Positions 46,269 to 54,701 of a stretch of 64,000 nucleotides of DNA are shown piece after piece. The DNA comes from Burkholderia lata (lineage in GTDB: Bacteria > Pseudomonadota > Gammaproteobacteria > Burkholderiales > Burkholderiaceae): positions 1,331,070 through 1,395,069 of the forward strand of contig NC_007509.1 of assembly GCF_000012945.1 (NCBI RefSeq), read 5' to 3'. Positions within the stretch are counted from its first letter, which is position 1; every line of letters begins with the position of its first letter. The notes below the pieces were generated by a model, which was not told where the DNA came from, ran no database searches, and was given only the letters and a program-made list of their open reading frames with translations. The position numbers and the translations under genes are program-made.

Positions 46269-47764
46269 AGCGGCACGGTCTGCGCCTCGCCGCGACGCTC
46301 GCGCCGCTTGCGCTCGCACTCGGCGCGTGCAAGTCCGTCGGCCCCGATTACACGCTGCCGCAGCAGGCGTACGTGAATGCGCCGCTCGCGAACCATGCGC
46401 TCGACGACGCAAACGGCACGCTCGTGTCGCGCGACGCCGTGCCCGGCAACTGGTGGCAACTCTACGACGACCCTGTGCTCAACGGGCTCGTGCGCGATGC
46501 ACTGAAGTCGAACACCGACCTGCGCGTCGCCGCGGCCAACCTCGCACGCTCGCGCGCGGCGCTGGAAGTCGCGAGCCAGCAAGGCGGCTTTTCCGGCGGC
46601 GCGGAAGCCGCCGTGCAGCGCGCCCAGGAATCGGCCGAGCAATACCTGCTCGAGAACAAGCTGCCGGTCGTCAACGAAGGCACGGTCGGCATCAACGTGT
46701 CGTACGAGATCGACCTGTTCGGCAAGCTGCGGCGCGGCGTCGAAGCCGCGCGCGCCGACAGCGAGGCAGTCAGGGCCGCGGGCGACCTGGCGCGCATCAC
46801 GGTCGTCGCCGACGTCGTGCGTGCTTACGTCGAATCGTGCTCGGCCGGCGACGAGCTGGCCGTCGCGAAGCAGTCGCTCGCGCTGCAAAAACAGCGCGTC
46901 GCGCTGTCGCAGCGGCTGCGCGACGCCGGCCGCGGCAACCAGACCGACGTGACGCGCGGCGTGACGCAGGTGCGCACCCTCGCCGCCGATATCCCGCGCT
47001 TCGAAGGGCGCCGCAAGGTCGCGCAATACCAGCTCGCCGCGCTGCTCGCGCGCTCGCCGGCCGACCTGCCGAAAGCCGTCGCCGAATGCGAGCACCTGCC
47101 GAAGCTGCGCCAGCCGATTCCGATCGGCGACGGCGCCGCGCTGCTGCGCCGCCGCCCCGACGTGCGCGCAGCCGAACGGCAACTCGCGGCCGCGACCGCG
47201 CGGATCGGCGTCGCGACCGCCGCGCTGTACCCGTCGATCAGCATCGGCGCGTCGGCGGGCTCGGTCGGGGTCGCCGCCGACCTGTTCTCGTCCACGACGA
47301 ATCGCTGGTCGTTCGGCCCGCTGATCAGCTGGTCGTTCCCCGTCAACGGCCAGCGTGCGCGTGTGCGCGAGGCCGAAGCCGCGACGGGGGGTGCGCTCGC
47401 GCACTTCGACGGCGTCGTGCTGAACGCACTGCGCGAAACGCAGTCGAGCCTCGCGACCTATGCGGCCGACGTGCAGCGCACGGAAGCGCTGCGCACGGCG
47501 TATGAATCGGCACGCAATTCCGCCGACGAAACGCATCGTCTCTATCTGGCCGGCCGCGAATCGTTCATCTCCGATCTCGATGCGACGCGCACGCTGACGA
47601 GCGTGCAGGCGCAAGTGGCGGCAGCCGAAGGCCAGGTCGCGACCGACCAGGTGCGGCTCTTCCTCGCGCTCGGCGGCGGCTGGGAATCCGAGGGAACGGT
47701 CGCCACACCGGATGCCCGTCCCGACGCCACGCGGGCTGCCGCGACGCCCGCGAAAAGCGAGTAA
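46265..47764 (+). CDS. Outer-membrane efflux lipoprotein (NodT/OprM family)
   Basis: A 499-residue TolC-like channel. The lipobox LALGAC-K puts the acylated Cys at about residue 20, followed by KSVGPDYTLPQQAYVN. The two repeats of the OEP domain are present, with DLRVAAANLARSRAALEVAS, LLRRRPDVRAAERQLAAATA RIGVATAALYPSISIGASAG and LDATRTLTSVQAQVAAAEGQ. It completes a tripartite pump with the FUSC and HlyD proteins and is the last gene of the operon. Confidence 0.94.
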   Translation: MKRHGLRLAATLAPLALALGACKSVGPDYTLPQQAYVNAPLANHALDDANGTLVSRDAVPGNWWQLYDDPVLNGLVRDALKSNTDLRVAAANLARSRAALEVASQQGGFSGGAEAAVQRAQESAEQYLLENKLPVVNEGTVGINVSYEIDLFGKLRRGVEAARADSEAVRAAGDLARITVVADVVRAYVESCSAGDELAVAKQSLALQKQRVALSQRLRDAGRGNQTDVTRGVTQVRTLAADIPRFEGRRKVAQYQLAALLARSPADLPKAVAECEHLPKLRQPIPIGDGAALLRRRPDVRAAERQLAAATARIGVATAALYPSISIGASAGSVGVAADLFSSTTNRWSFGPLISWSFPVNGQRARVREAEAATGGALAHFDGVVLNALRETQSSLATYAADVQRTEALRTAYESARNSADETHRLYLAGRESFISDLDATRTLTSVQAQVAAAEGQVATDQVRLFLALGGGWESEGTVATPDARPDATRAAATPAKSE

Positions 47765-47953
47765 TCACGGCGGCGTTATCACCTTCAGTACATAACGCAT
47801 GCCTGGCGAAACACCCGGTGGTGGCGGGTTTTCCTGATTCGCACCATAGCATCGGAAGGACGACGAACATCCCCGTTGACGGTAAACTGGCTGATGCATT
47901 TCCATTCATCTTTCGCCGCTGAACCCGCAGCGGCATCCACACGGAGATCCATC

Positions 47954-48379
47954 ATGCGAACCAGCGCCCGCAACCACTTCGCCGGCCAGGTCAGCGCCGT
48001 CAAGACCGGTGCCGTCAACGACGAAATCACGCTCCGCACGCAGGACGGCCTCGACATCGTCGCCGTAATCACCCACGGCAGCGCGGCTTCGCTGGGCCTC
48101 GCGGCCGGCACGAAGGCGTTTGCACTCGTGAAGGCGTCGTCGGTCATCGTGATGGTCGACGTCGACAGCAGCAAGGTGTCGGCCCGCAACTGCGTCGCGG
48201 GCACCGTCTCGTCGGTCGCGAAAGGCGCGGTCAATTCGGAAGTCGTGATCAAGGCCGCGGGCGGCGCCGAGATCGTCGCGATCGTCACCAACGACAGCGT
48301 TGATCGCCTCGGTCTCGCGAGCGGCACGGCTGCATCCGCGATCTTCAAGGCATCGAGCGTAATCGTCGGCGTCGAGTGA
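47954..48379 (+). CDS. Molbindin (two TOBE/Mop domains)
   Basis: A 141-residue protein made of two tandem Mop repeats: ARNHFAGQVSAVKTGAVNDE (about 5-24) and ARNCVAGTVSSVAKGAVNSE (about 76-95), each ending in a KASSVIV motif. This is the dimop form of molbindin, a cytosolic molybdate/tungstate store or carrier. A GGAG site precedes the ATG at 47954; an ATG at 47894 gives a non-family extension. The NifQ-like gene follows at 48455, so the two may share a role in molybdenum handling. Confidence 0.92.
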   Translation: MRTSARNHFAGQVSAVKTGAVNDEITLRTQDGLDIVAVITHGSAASLGLAAGTKAFALVKASSVIVMVDVDSSKVSARNCVAGTVSSVAKGAVNSEVVIKAAGGAEIVAIVTNDSVDRLGLASGTAASAIFKASSVIVGVE

Positions 48380-48410
48380 ACGCGTGACGATCGCGATGGC
48401 GATCCGTTCG

Positions 48411-48441
48411 GCACGGCGCATTCACGCGAATCGCGCCGTGC
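48411..48441. terminator. Hairpin between the molbindin and NifQ-like genes
   Basis: GCACGGCGC (48411-48419) and GCGCCGTGC (48433-48441) form a perfect stem, extended by ATTC/GAAT around an ACGC loop. It has no U-run and ends 14 bases before the NifQ-like ATG, so it may be a terminator, an attenuator or a translational control element. Confidence 0.45.
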
Positions 48442-48454
48442 GGCTGTCGGTCGG

Positions 48455-49054
48455 ATGCACGCGATGACAGCCGCGTTCGATCACGCTCGGCAACAGGCGC
48501 TGCAATCGTTGCTGTCCGCAGCGGCCGGCGCCGACACGCCCGACGCACGCCTGTTCGGCGCACTCGTTGCGGCACGCGCGCGCCGCAATGAACTCAAGCT
48601 GCTCGGCCTGTCTCATCCGCAACTGACTGGCCTGCTGGCACGGCAGTTTCCGCGCCTGCCCGCGGCCGATGTCGCGGCACTCATGCCGACGGTCGCGATG
48701 GTACTGCTGCCATCCACCCACGCGACGTTCGTCGAGACGCTGCACGCACGGCTGATGGGCGACGCGAATCCCGCCGCCAACCGCGACGACGCCGGCTGTC
48801 TCGCGTCGATCATCGCGCATGCCTGCCTGCGCCCCGATCATCTGTGGCGCGATCTCGGGCTGGACCGGCGCGACGCGGTATCCGCGATGCTCGATCGCTA
48901 TTTCCCCGCGCTTGCCGCGCGCAACGTCGCTCACGTGCGCTGGAAGAAATTCCTCGCACAGGAAGTGGCCGCCTCGCTCGATGCGCCGCCGGGCCCCGCC
49001 CCCGGGTGCCCGGGCTGCGAGGATTTCGACTTCTGCTTTCCTCACGCGCGATAA
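48455..49054 (+). CDS. NifQ-like molybdenum protein
   Basis: A 199-residue protein. LRPDHLWRDLGLDRRDAVSA, YFPALAARNVAHVRWKKFLA and the terminal GCPGCEDFDFCF are the NifQ signature, which in nitrogen fixers donates molybdenum for FeMo-cofactor. The usual Cys motif C-x4-C-x2-C-x5-C is incomplete here: Cys185, Cys188 and Cys194 are present but the first Cys is absent (Gly180 at that spacing). No nif gene lies in the window. With the molbindin next door a general molybdenum/iron-sulfur role is more likely than nitrogen fixation. ATG codons at 48455 and 48464 are both possible starts. Confidence 0.85.
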   Translation: MHAMTAAFDHARQQALQSLLSAAAGADTPDARLFGALVAARARRNELKLLGLSHPQLTGLLARQFPRLPAADVAALMPTVAMVLLPSTHATFVETLHARLMGDANPAANRDDAGCLASIIAHACLRPDHLWRDLGLDRRDAVSAMLDRYFPALAARNVAHVRWKKFLAQEVAASLDAPPGPAPGCPGCEDFDFCFPHAR

Positions 49055-49125
49055 CCCGCGACAACCAGCACGGCTGGCCCGGTCTACCCATTCGATCCGT
49101 CGCATCGCCATCCGGAGAAACCGCC

Positions 49126-49491
49126 TTGACCGACATTGCGAGCCCCAACCTGCCGTCACGCGATTTCGAGGTCACGTCCCGCTTCTACGCAAAGCTCGGG
49201 TTCGCTGAAACCTGGCGCGACGACGGCTGGATGATCCTCAAGCGCGGCAACCTGTTGCTGGAATTCTTTCCGCACCCCGAACTCGATCCCGCGACGAGTT
49301 GGTTCAGTTGCTGCTTCCGGCTCGCGGATGTCGGCACGTTCTTCGACGACGTGCTCGCAGCCGGCATTCCGGAGCAGGCAACCGGCTGGCCACGCGCGCA
49401 CCGGCCGACACGCGAAGCCTGGGGCGGCACCGTCGGCGCACTGATCGACCCTGACGGCTCGCTGATCCGGTTGATCCAGACCGAAGACTAG
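49126..49491 (+). CDS. VOC-fold (glyoxalase/bleomycin-resistance-like) protein
   Basis: A 121-residue protein with two beta-alpha-beta-beta-beta units: SPNLPSRDFEVTSRFYAKLG FAETWRDDGW and FRLADVGTFFDDVLAAGIPE, ending GGTVGALIDPDGSLIRLIQT. The start is a TTG at 49126 with GGAG 8 bases upstream. FFPHPELDPATSWFSCCFRL resembles the bleomycin-resistance branch. The fold binds a metal or a small ligand; no substrate can be inferred. It is 71 bp after the NifQ-like gene. Confidence 0.88.
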   Translation: MTDIASPNLPSRDFEVTSRFYAKLGFAETWRDDGWMILKRGNLLLEFFPHPELDPATSWFSCCFRLADVGTFFDDVLAAGIPEQATGWPRAHRPTREAWGGTVGALIDPDGSLIRLIQTED

Positions 49492-49611
49492 GCTCGCAGC
49501 CGCTGTTGCGTCCGCGATCGGGCGGCGCTGCAAACAGATGCGCGCGCGATGCGGCGCACGTCCCATAAATGGCCACCTTGTGATCCGTATAGTTCGCCGT
49601 TCATGACGCGA

Positions 49612-50673
49612 TCAATGCCGGTGCCGGTGATGAATGTCCGGAAAATGTGCATGGGTGTGCGTGATCGGCAGATGCACATGCGGATGCGAGTGCGGTTCGT
49701 TGCCGTCGTACGCAAAATCGTGCGCATGCTGGTGATGTTCGTCGTGCCGATGCCGATGCGTGTGCTCGAGCGGCTCGTGCGTGTGCGTGTGTTCATGCCG
49801 TTCGCGAACGTGCAGCCAGATGCCGAGCGCCATCAGCGCGGCTGCGATCCAGAACGTCGCGGGCGGCAGCGCGGGCCAGATCAGCAGCGACAGCACGACG
49901 CCGAACAGCGGCGCGACCGAGAAATACGCGCCCGTGCGCGCACTGCCGAGATGACGCAGTGCGACGACGAACAGCACGAGGCTGATCCCGTAGCCGCCGA
50001 GCCCCGTCAGCATCGCGGCAGCCGTGACCGGGACCGCCGGCAGCGTTGCGCCGGTCGCCAGCGCGATGCCGATGTTCACGGGTCCGGCGATCAGCCCCTT
50101 CGTACACGCGATGACCATCGCGTCGTTTGCGGCCACCTTGCGGGTCAGGTTGTTGTCGACCGCCCAGCACAGGCATGCGCCGACGATCAGCAACGCGCCG
50201 GCCGGCACGCCGGCTCGGCCCGGCGTCCACGACAGCAGCGTACCGCCGGCGACGATCGCGACCATCCCGAGGAACACCTGCGAATCCACGTTCTCGCGAA
50301 ACACGACCCACGCGATGACGGCCGTCAGCACGCCCTCGAGATTGAGCAGCAACGCGCTCGTCGCGGCCGGCGTGCTCGACAGCCCGAGCATCAGCAAAGC
50401 CGGGCCGGCCACTCCGCCTGCCGCAATCGCACCGGCCAGCCAAGGCAGGTCTGCACGCTGCAGTGGCGCGGCGTCTGCGATCGGCGCATGGCGGTTGCGC
50501 AGGCGACGAAGCAGGATCCCGATACCGAGCCCGACGCCGCTGCCGAGATAGAACAGGCCGGCGACCATGAACGGCGACATCGCGCCGATCAGCGCCTTGG
50601 CGAGCGGTGTCGCGGCGCCGAACAGCGCGGCCGCAGTGAGCGCGACGAGAATTGCGGAATGTCTCGAGTGCAT
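49612..50673 (-). CDS. EamA-family transporter with a histidine-rich C-terminal tail
   Basis: A 353-residue DMT-superfamily protein with ten hydrophobic segments in two EamA repeats (about 8-140 and 150-285). LLMLGLSSTPAATSALLLNL EGVLTAVIAWVVFRE and VALRHLGSARTGAYFSVAPL are the repeat hallmarks. The last 66 residues form a hydrophilic tail with 24 histidines (HEHTHTHEPLEHTHRHRH, then HSHPHVHLPITHTHAHFP). Such tails are known in metal transporters of the CDF and ZIP families, so transport or sensing of a divalent metal is plausible. It is monocistronic. Confidence 0.88.
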   Translation of the reverse strand: MHSRHSAILVALTAAALFGAATPLAKALIGAMSPFMVAGLFYLGSGVGLGIGILLRRLRNRHAPIADAAPLQRADLPWLAGAIAAGGVAGPALLMLGLSSTPAATSALLLNLEGVLTAVIAWVVFRENVDSQVFLGMVAIVAGGTLLSWTPGRAGVPAGALLIVGACLCWAVDNNLTRKVAANDAMVIACTKGLIAGPVNIGIALATGATLPAVPVTAAAMLTGLGGYGISLVLFVVALRHLGSARTGAYFSVAPLFGVVLSLLIWPALPPATFWIAAALMALGIWLHVRERHEHTHTHEPLEHTHRHRHDEHHQHAHDFAYDGNEPHSHPHVHLPITHTHAHFPDIHHRHRH

Positions 50674-51175
50674 GATCCGGTTTGAATTGACGTTGAAAGG
50701 CGCCGACCGTGGCAGCAGGTCGGATCGCAGCGGGCTTTTCTTACCTTTCGAAACGCAAGCTGCATTGCAGCCGGCCAGTTTGCACGCGCGAACCGACGGC
50801 CGCGCCGGGATTATCGCGCGTCATCATGTCACGATGACCGGACGCGATCGTCCACGCGACAGTCGGTGGCTCCGGCATGCCTCTATTTTAGGAAAACGAA
50901 TTAATTGAATGAAGCGTTGCCGCATTCCGGACAGGCGTATCGTCCACGCGCAAGCGACACGGTCGAAACAACGCGCATGTGGCGCCGATCGGCGAACTTT
51001 CGTCGTCCGGTCGCGTGGTCTGTTCGAGGCGGAATGGGTAAAGGCCCGGCACGTCGAGCACCGGTGGGAGCAGTGCTGACCTGCCTCGGTCGAGGCAGGT
51101 CAGTCTGTCGTGTCATGCACCGCAGGCGATGTGCATGCGGATCGCGCCGTGCGGTAGGCAGCGGCGCGGTGCCGG
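50674..51175. other. 502-bp gene-free stretch with a 26-bp perfect palindrome
   Basis: No convincing gene was found; short frames have poor codon usage and no ribosome binding site. At 51077-51102 a perfect inverted repeat TGACCTGCCTCG-GT-CGAGGCAGGTCA-type dyad (12-bp arms, 2-bp centre) lies about 75 bp after the ProQ-like stop codon. It may be a processed mRNA end, a protein-binding site or a weak terminator for that gene. The segment around 50882-50908 is AT-rich. Confidence 0.5.
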
Positions 51176-51838
51176 TTACTCGTTTCCGGCCGTTTGCTGC
51201 TCGACCTGCGGCGCTGCGTCGGCTTGCGCTTCCACGTTTGCCGGTTGCGGCTCGGCGGCGGCCTCGGCTTGCTGCTCGGCCTTCGGCTGCTGCTGCGCGC
51301 CCTTGGCCGATTGCCCCGCGCCCTTGCCGGGGCGGCGAGCCTTCAGCCGGCGCGCCCGCGCTGCGTCGTCATGCGTGACGCGCCCCGCTTCGTTGCCCTG
51401 CAGATCGACCCGCACGGCGTCTTCGACGAGGCACGACCAGTAACGGTTGCCACGGCACCACGTCGACATCGCTTCGCGCAGTTCGGCTTCGTTGAGCCCG
51501 ACGGCCTGTGCTTCACGTGCGAGGTCGTCCCAGATACCGACCTTGAGCGGCACTTTGGGGGCCGGATTCTTCGGGAACGCACTCGGAAACTTACGCTGCA
51601 GTTTGCCGATCGCAACGATGACCGGATCGACCGGCGCCGACGGCTTCGCCGAAGCAGGCTTCGCGCGATGCGGTGCTTTGCCGCCGGCCGCAGCCGGCTT
51701 GGCGCCACGCTGCGGCTGGTCGCCGGACTTCGGCTTCGCGCCGGTGTCCGCCGGCGCTGCCGGCCGCTTCGCGTTGCGCTCCTGCTTGGCCTTCGCTGCG
51801 AGCTGCGCCCGCAATTCGGCAAGTTGTTCAAAACCCAT
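51176..51838 (-). CDS. ProQ/FinO-domain RNA chaperone
   Basis: A 220-residue RNA-binding protein. The FinO/ProQ domain covers about 70-155: IVAIGKLQRKFPSAFPKNPA, PKVPLKVGIWDDLAREAQAV and LREAMSTWCRGNRYWSCLVE, the conserved hydrophobic and Arg/Tyr RNA-binding surface. It is flanked by a basic Lys/Ala/Pro-rich N-terminal region (10-68) and an Ala/Gln/Glu-rich acidic C-terminal tail (165-220), both disordered. Domain size fits the small Burkholderiales ProQ-like family; FinO-type proteins are often plasmid-encoded regulators of antisense RNA. Possible roles are binding of small RNAs on this replicon. Confidence 0.9.
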   Translation of the reverse strand: MGFEQLAELRAQLAAKAKQERNAKRPAAPADTGAKPKSGDQPQRGAKPAAAGGKAPHRAKPASAKPSAPVDPVIVAIGKLQRKFPSAFPKNPAPKVPLKVGIWDDLAREAQAVGLNEAELREAMSTWCRGNRYWSCLVEDAVRVDLQGNEAGRVTHDDAARARRLKARRPGKGAGQSAKGAQQQPKAEQQAEAAAEPQPANVEAQADAAPQVEQQTAGNE

Positions 51839-52572
51839 AAATTCAATCCACCAGGAATATAAGGTGTGGTTCGTGCGGCCATGCCGCGCGGCGCAAAAGC
51901 TTCGCCGCCGTGCGTGCGACCCGTCTGCCGCCGATGCGGAACACTACGGGGCCGCATCGCGCACGCCACTCTGTTTTCGGGCACCCGGCCACGATGCCGG
52001 ACAAGGCAGGAGTGGAAGTATACCGGTACGCGCGGCGGCCGGTTGACTCACTGGTCTGCATTGGCCCGATTCGGGGTACCGGAAATGCGTCCATGCGGTC
52101 GTGTTGCGCATTATATGGATACGCTTCCGGATGTCACGCCGTTCATCCTCGACAACGGAAATCGGGGCCATCTTGCGCGCCGCGATTGCCCCGGCGGCAC
52201 GGATCGACGCCCGACACCGGGCACGGGGTATTCCGCCGCGAGACGTCGAATGCGATCCCGCCGCATCGGTACGTCGCGGGCCCCGCTGCGATTCCGCATT
52301 CCGGACAGCTGCGCCGGCTGCGTGCACATCAACGATCACGTCGATGGATCGGCGCAAGTGCCGTGCCCACTCCATGACATCGGTGCCCGCACCTGACTCG
52401 TTGCGTCCGCATCGATCCCGTGGCGCACGAAGAGGCCGGAAAGTGCGTAGTATGGCCGAATCGATGTCGTCGGCCGCGTACCTCGGCCCGTTTCGCCGCG
52501 CCCGCGGCGAGCCGCCGACATCCCGCTTGCCTGCCAAAAGAACGAACCGGTTGTACGAAACGGAGCAGATAC
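51839..52572. other. 734-bp gene-free stretch between proQ-like and DUF2889 genes
   Basis: Several frames are open, but their translations are Arg/Pro-rich without family similarity and are not preceded by ribosome binding sites. The segment beside the proQ-like gene (51839-51870) should hold its promoter, since TATATTCC is present on the minus strand. No repeat or hairpin stands out. Confidence 0.45.
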
Positions 52573-53157
52573 ATGGTTCCCCCACACGACATCCCGCACG
52601 ACGGCATCACGCGCGAGGAGATTCACCATCGGCAGATCGACATGCGCGGCTATCGGCGCAGCGACGGCCAGTTCGAAGTAACGGCCTGCCTCGCCGATCG
52701 CAAGACCTTCGATTTCACGCCGCCGGGCGGCACGCGAACGGTCGCTGCGCTGTCGCCGATCCACGACCTCGGCGTGACGCTGGTCTTCGACGCCGACATG
52801 ATCGTCCGCGCCGTCTCCACGTTCCTCCGGTCGCATCCGTATGCGCAGTGCCCGGGCGGTGGCGACTCGTTGCAGGCACTCGTCGGACTGAGCATCGGCG
52901 CGGGCTGGAACAGCGAGATTCGCAAGCGCCTGCCGTCCTGCGATACGTGCACGCACCTGAAGGAATTGCTCGGCCCGATCGCCACCACGGCCTATCAGAC
53001 GATGGTCGGCATGCGCAAGTCATCGCTCGACGAGCGCGATAGCGAGGGAAAACCGCTCAAGATCGACAGTTGCCATGCCTATGGCGCATCGCGCGAACTC
53101 GTGAAACGTCTTTGGCCCGAATATCACCAGCCTTCGGAGACGGCAAAGGGCAGCTGA
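52573..53157 (+). CDS. DUF2889 family protein
   Basis: A 194-residue protein with the DUF2889 pattern: HHRQIDMRGYRRSDGQFEVT, LADRKTFDF, ALVGLSIGAGWNSEIRKRLP and CDTCTHLKELLGPIATTAYQ. The Cys-x2-Cys-x-His cluster in this last stretch suggests a metal site. A GGAG site precedes the ATG at 52573; the longer open frame upstream is not family-like. In other bacteria such genes lie near aromatic or steroid degradation genes, but nothing here supports a role. Confidence 0.88.
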   Translation: MVPPHDIPHDGITREEIHHRQIDMRGYRRSDGQFEVTACLADRKTFDFTPPGGTRTVAALSPIHDLGVTLVFDADMIVRAVSTFLRSHPYAQCPGGGDSLQALVGLSIGAGWNSEIRKRLPSCDTCTHLKELLGPIATTAYQTMVGMRKSSLDERDSEGKPLKIDSCHAYGASRELVKRLWPEYHQPSETAKGS

Positions 53158-53268
53158 GGGCCGTGCATTTGGCCAGCCCCGTGCCCGCAGGATCGGTGCT
53201 GCTCGAGAACGCGCGCGTAGCGTGCACAAACGTGCGTTGACCGGTCGTCGCAATCGCGGCGCCAGCGA

Positions 53269-53760
53269 TCAAAAGACACCCAGTGCAAGCCCCGCGGCAA
53301 GACCGGCGCCCAATTCGGCGCAGCGCGCGAGATCGTCGCCATCGATCGTCTTCGCCGCGAGGATGCGTTCCGGTGTCTGCGCATGCGTACAGACGATCAG
53401 GCCCGGTGCCACGTTCTTCAGCCGCCATCCGGTCGCGATCCGGTCGATCTGGCGCAACGCGTTTTGCCCATCGCTTCCCGCGCAGATCATCACCGCATAC
53501 GGTCGGCCGTTCACGCGATCGAGCGCCGCGTAGTAGCAGCGGTCGAAGAAATCCTTCATCAGCCCGGACATTGCCGCGAGATTCTCCGGCGTTGCGAACA
53601 GATAGGCGTCGGCGGCCAGCACGTCGTCCGCGCTCGTCGCATCCGCGCGCTGCAGCCTGACGTCGACGCCGGTTTGCTCGCGCGCAGCGCCGGCGGCCGC
53701 TTCGACCATCTGTTGCGTGCCGCCGGTCATCGTGTGATAGACGATCAACAGCGTCTTCAT
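53269..53760 (-). CDS. Flavodoxin-like / NADPH-dependent FMN reductase family protein
   Basis: A 163-residue Rossmann-like flavoprotein. The phosphate loop VYHTMTGGTQQMVEAAAGAA at about 8-27, YLFATPENLAAMSGLMKDFF DRCYY at about 53-77, and VNGRPYAVMICAGSDGQNAL form the flavin site of the WrbA/FMN-reductase class. A C-terminal Gly/Ala-rich helix follows. It stands alone and its electron donor and acceptor are unknown. Confidence 0.9.
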   Translation of the reverse strand: MKTLLIVYHTMTGGTQQMVEAAAGAAREQTGVDVRLQRADATSADDVLAADAYLFATPENLAAMSGLMKDFFDRCYYAALDRVNGRPYAVMICAGSDGQNALRQIDRIATGWRLKNVAPGLIVCTHAQTPERILAAKTIDGDDLARCAELGAGLAAGLALGVF

Positions 53761-53964
53761 TCGTCGTTACTCACATTCGGTTTCAGGTGCGCTGACGGTA
53801 TCGCCGATTTCCGCTGAATGGCTAGAGATCAGAAGCGGCTGTTCCGCGTTCGCTTCCGCAGATCGGCCGGCGTGCCGGCTCGTCGTTGCGAGGCACGCAG
53901 CGATGATGCGCGTTGCGCCAGGTTCGATTCGCGCAAATTCGACCGGATCCACGATCAGTCCCGA

Positions 53965-54618
53965 TCAGTCCGTTACCGCACGCGATGCGTCGGTGTGTCC
54001 CGGTCGCGCGTAGTAAGCGAGAAACATGTCGGCAGCGGATTCCGCGACTTTTTGTTGCTCCGGCTCCGCGAGCGGCGGCTGGCCCATCGTGACCTGCGGC
54101 CAGAACGCGAATGCCTTCACGACACCGTGCAACTGATGCGCGGCAAACACCGGATCGGTGACGGACAGGCGTCCGGCCGCCGCGGCTGTCCGCACCCAGA
54201 CCGTCATGTCTTCCTCGCGCTCACCGAGGCGCTCGACCATGTCACGCGCACGTTCCGGCGAATGGATGGCCGCACCGATCGCGACGCGTGCGAGCGACAG
54301 AAATGCCTCGTCGCCGAGCAAGCGCATTTTGCGATCCAGCAACGCGAGCAATTGCTCGCGCAGCGGCACATCGGCACGATAGGTTGGTGAACTGCCGGTC
54401 TGGGTCGCATCCCACAATTTTTGCAGGATCGCGGCGAACAACGTTTCCTTTCCCGGGAAATGGTTATAGACCGTGCGCTTCGACACGTCCGCACGCGCGG
54501 CGATGCGGTCCATGCTGGTCGCGTCGTAACCCGACGCGAGAAATTCCTCGATGGCCGCGTCGACGATGGCCGCGCGCTTTCGATCGGTCAGACGTTGAGG
54601 GGGAGTAGGGGTATCCAT
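53965..54618 (-). CDS. TetR-family repressor
   Basis: A 217-residue regulator. The N-terminal HTH is RAAIVDAAIEEFLASGYDAT SMDRIAARADVSKRTVYNHF PGKETLFAAI (about 14-64), and the C-terminal ligand domain is of the TetR_C_7/AefR-like kind. It is divergent from the metallo-beta-lactamase-fold gene at 54702; two dyads in the 83-bp gap are the likely operators. The ligand is unknown. Confidence 0.93.
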   Translation of the reverse strand: MDTPTPPQRLTDRKRAAIVDAAIEEFLASGYDATSMDRIAARADVSKRTVYNHFPGKETLFAAILQKLWDATQTGSSPTYRADVPLREQLLALLDRKMRLLGDEAFLSLARVAIGAAIHSPERARDMVERLGEREEDMTVWVRTAAAAGRLSVTDPVFAAHQLHGVVKAFAFWPQVTMGQPPLAEPEQQKVAESAADMFLAYYARPGHTDASRAVTD

Positions 54619-54636
54619 CCAGAAATTTTACACCGG

Positions 54637-54678
54637 GTAGTTTACTTATCCCAGAAATAAACTACACTGTTTAGTGTA
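54637..54678. promoter_or_regulatory. Two overlapping inverted repeats: TetR operators
   Basis: GTAGTTTA (54637-54644) with TAAACTAC (54658-54665) is one dyad with 13-bp spacing; TACACT-GTTT-AGTGTA (54663-54678) is a second, tighter one, sharing three bases with the first. The AT-rich region separates tetR and the MBL-fold gene and must contain both promoters. The sites lie 18-60 bp from the TetR start codon and 23-65 bp from the other. Confidence 0.65.
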
Positions 54679-54701
54679 CTTTATCCTCCGGACGAACCGA
54701 C

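Noticed and set aside
48455..49054. A nitrogen-fixation island around the NifQ-like gene
   Set aside because: Neighbours are molbindin, a VOC protein and an efflux operon; no nif, fix or mod genes are nearby.
50901..51116. Minus-strand frame ending in YACPECGNASFN, resembling a zinc-ribbon end
   Set aside because: Only one CxxC pair, Pro/Arg-rich remainder, no ribosome binding site and it lies across the 26-bp palindrome; likely chance.
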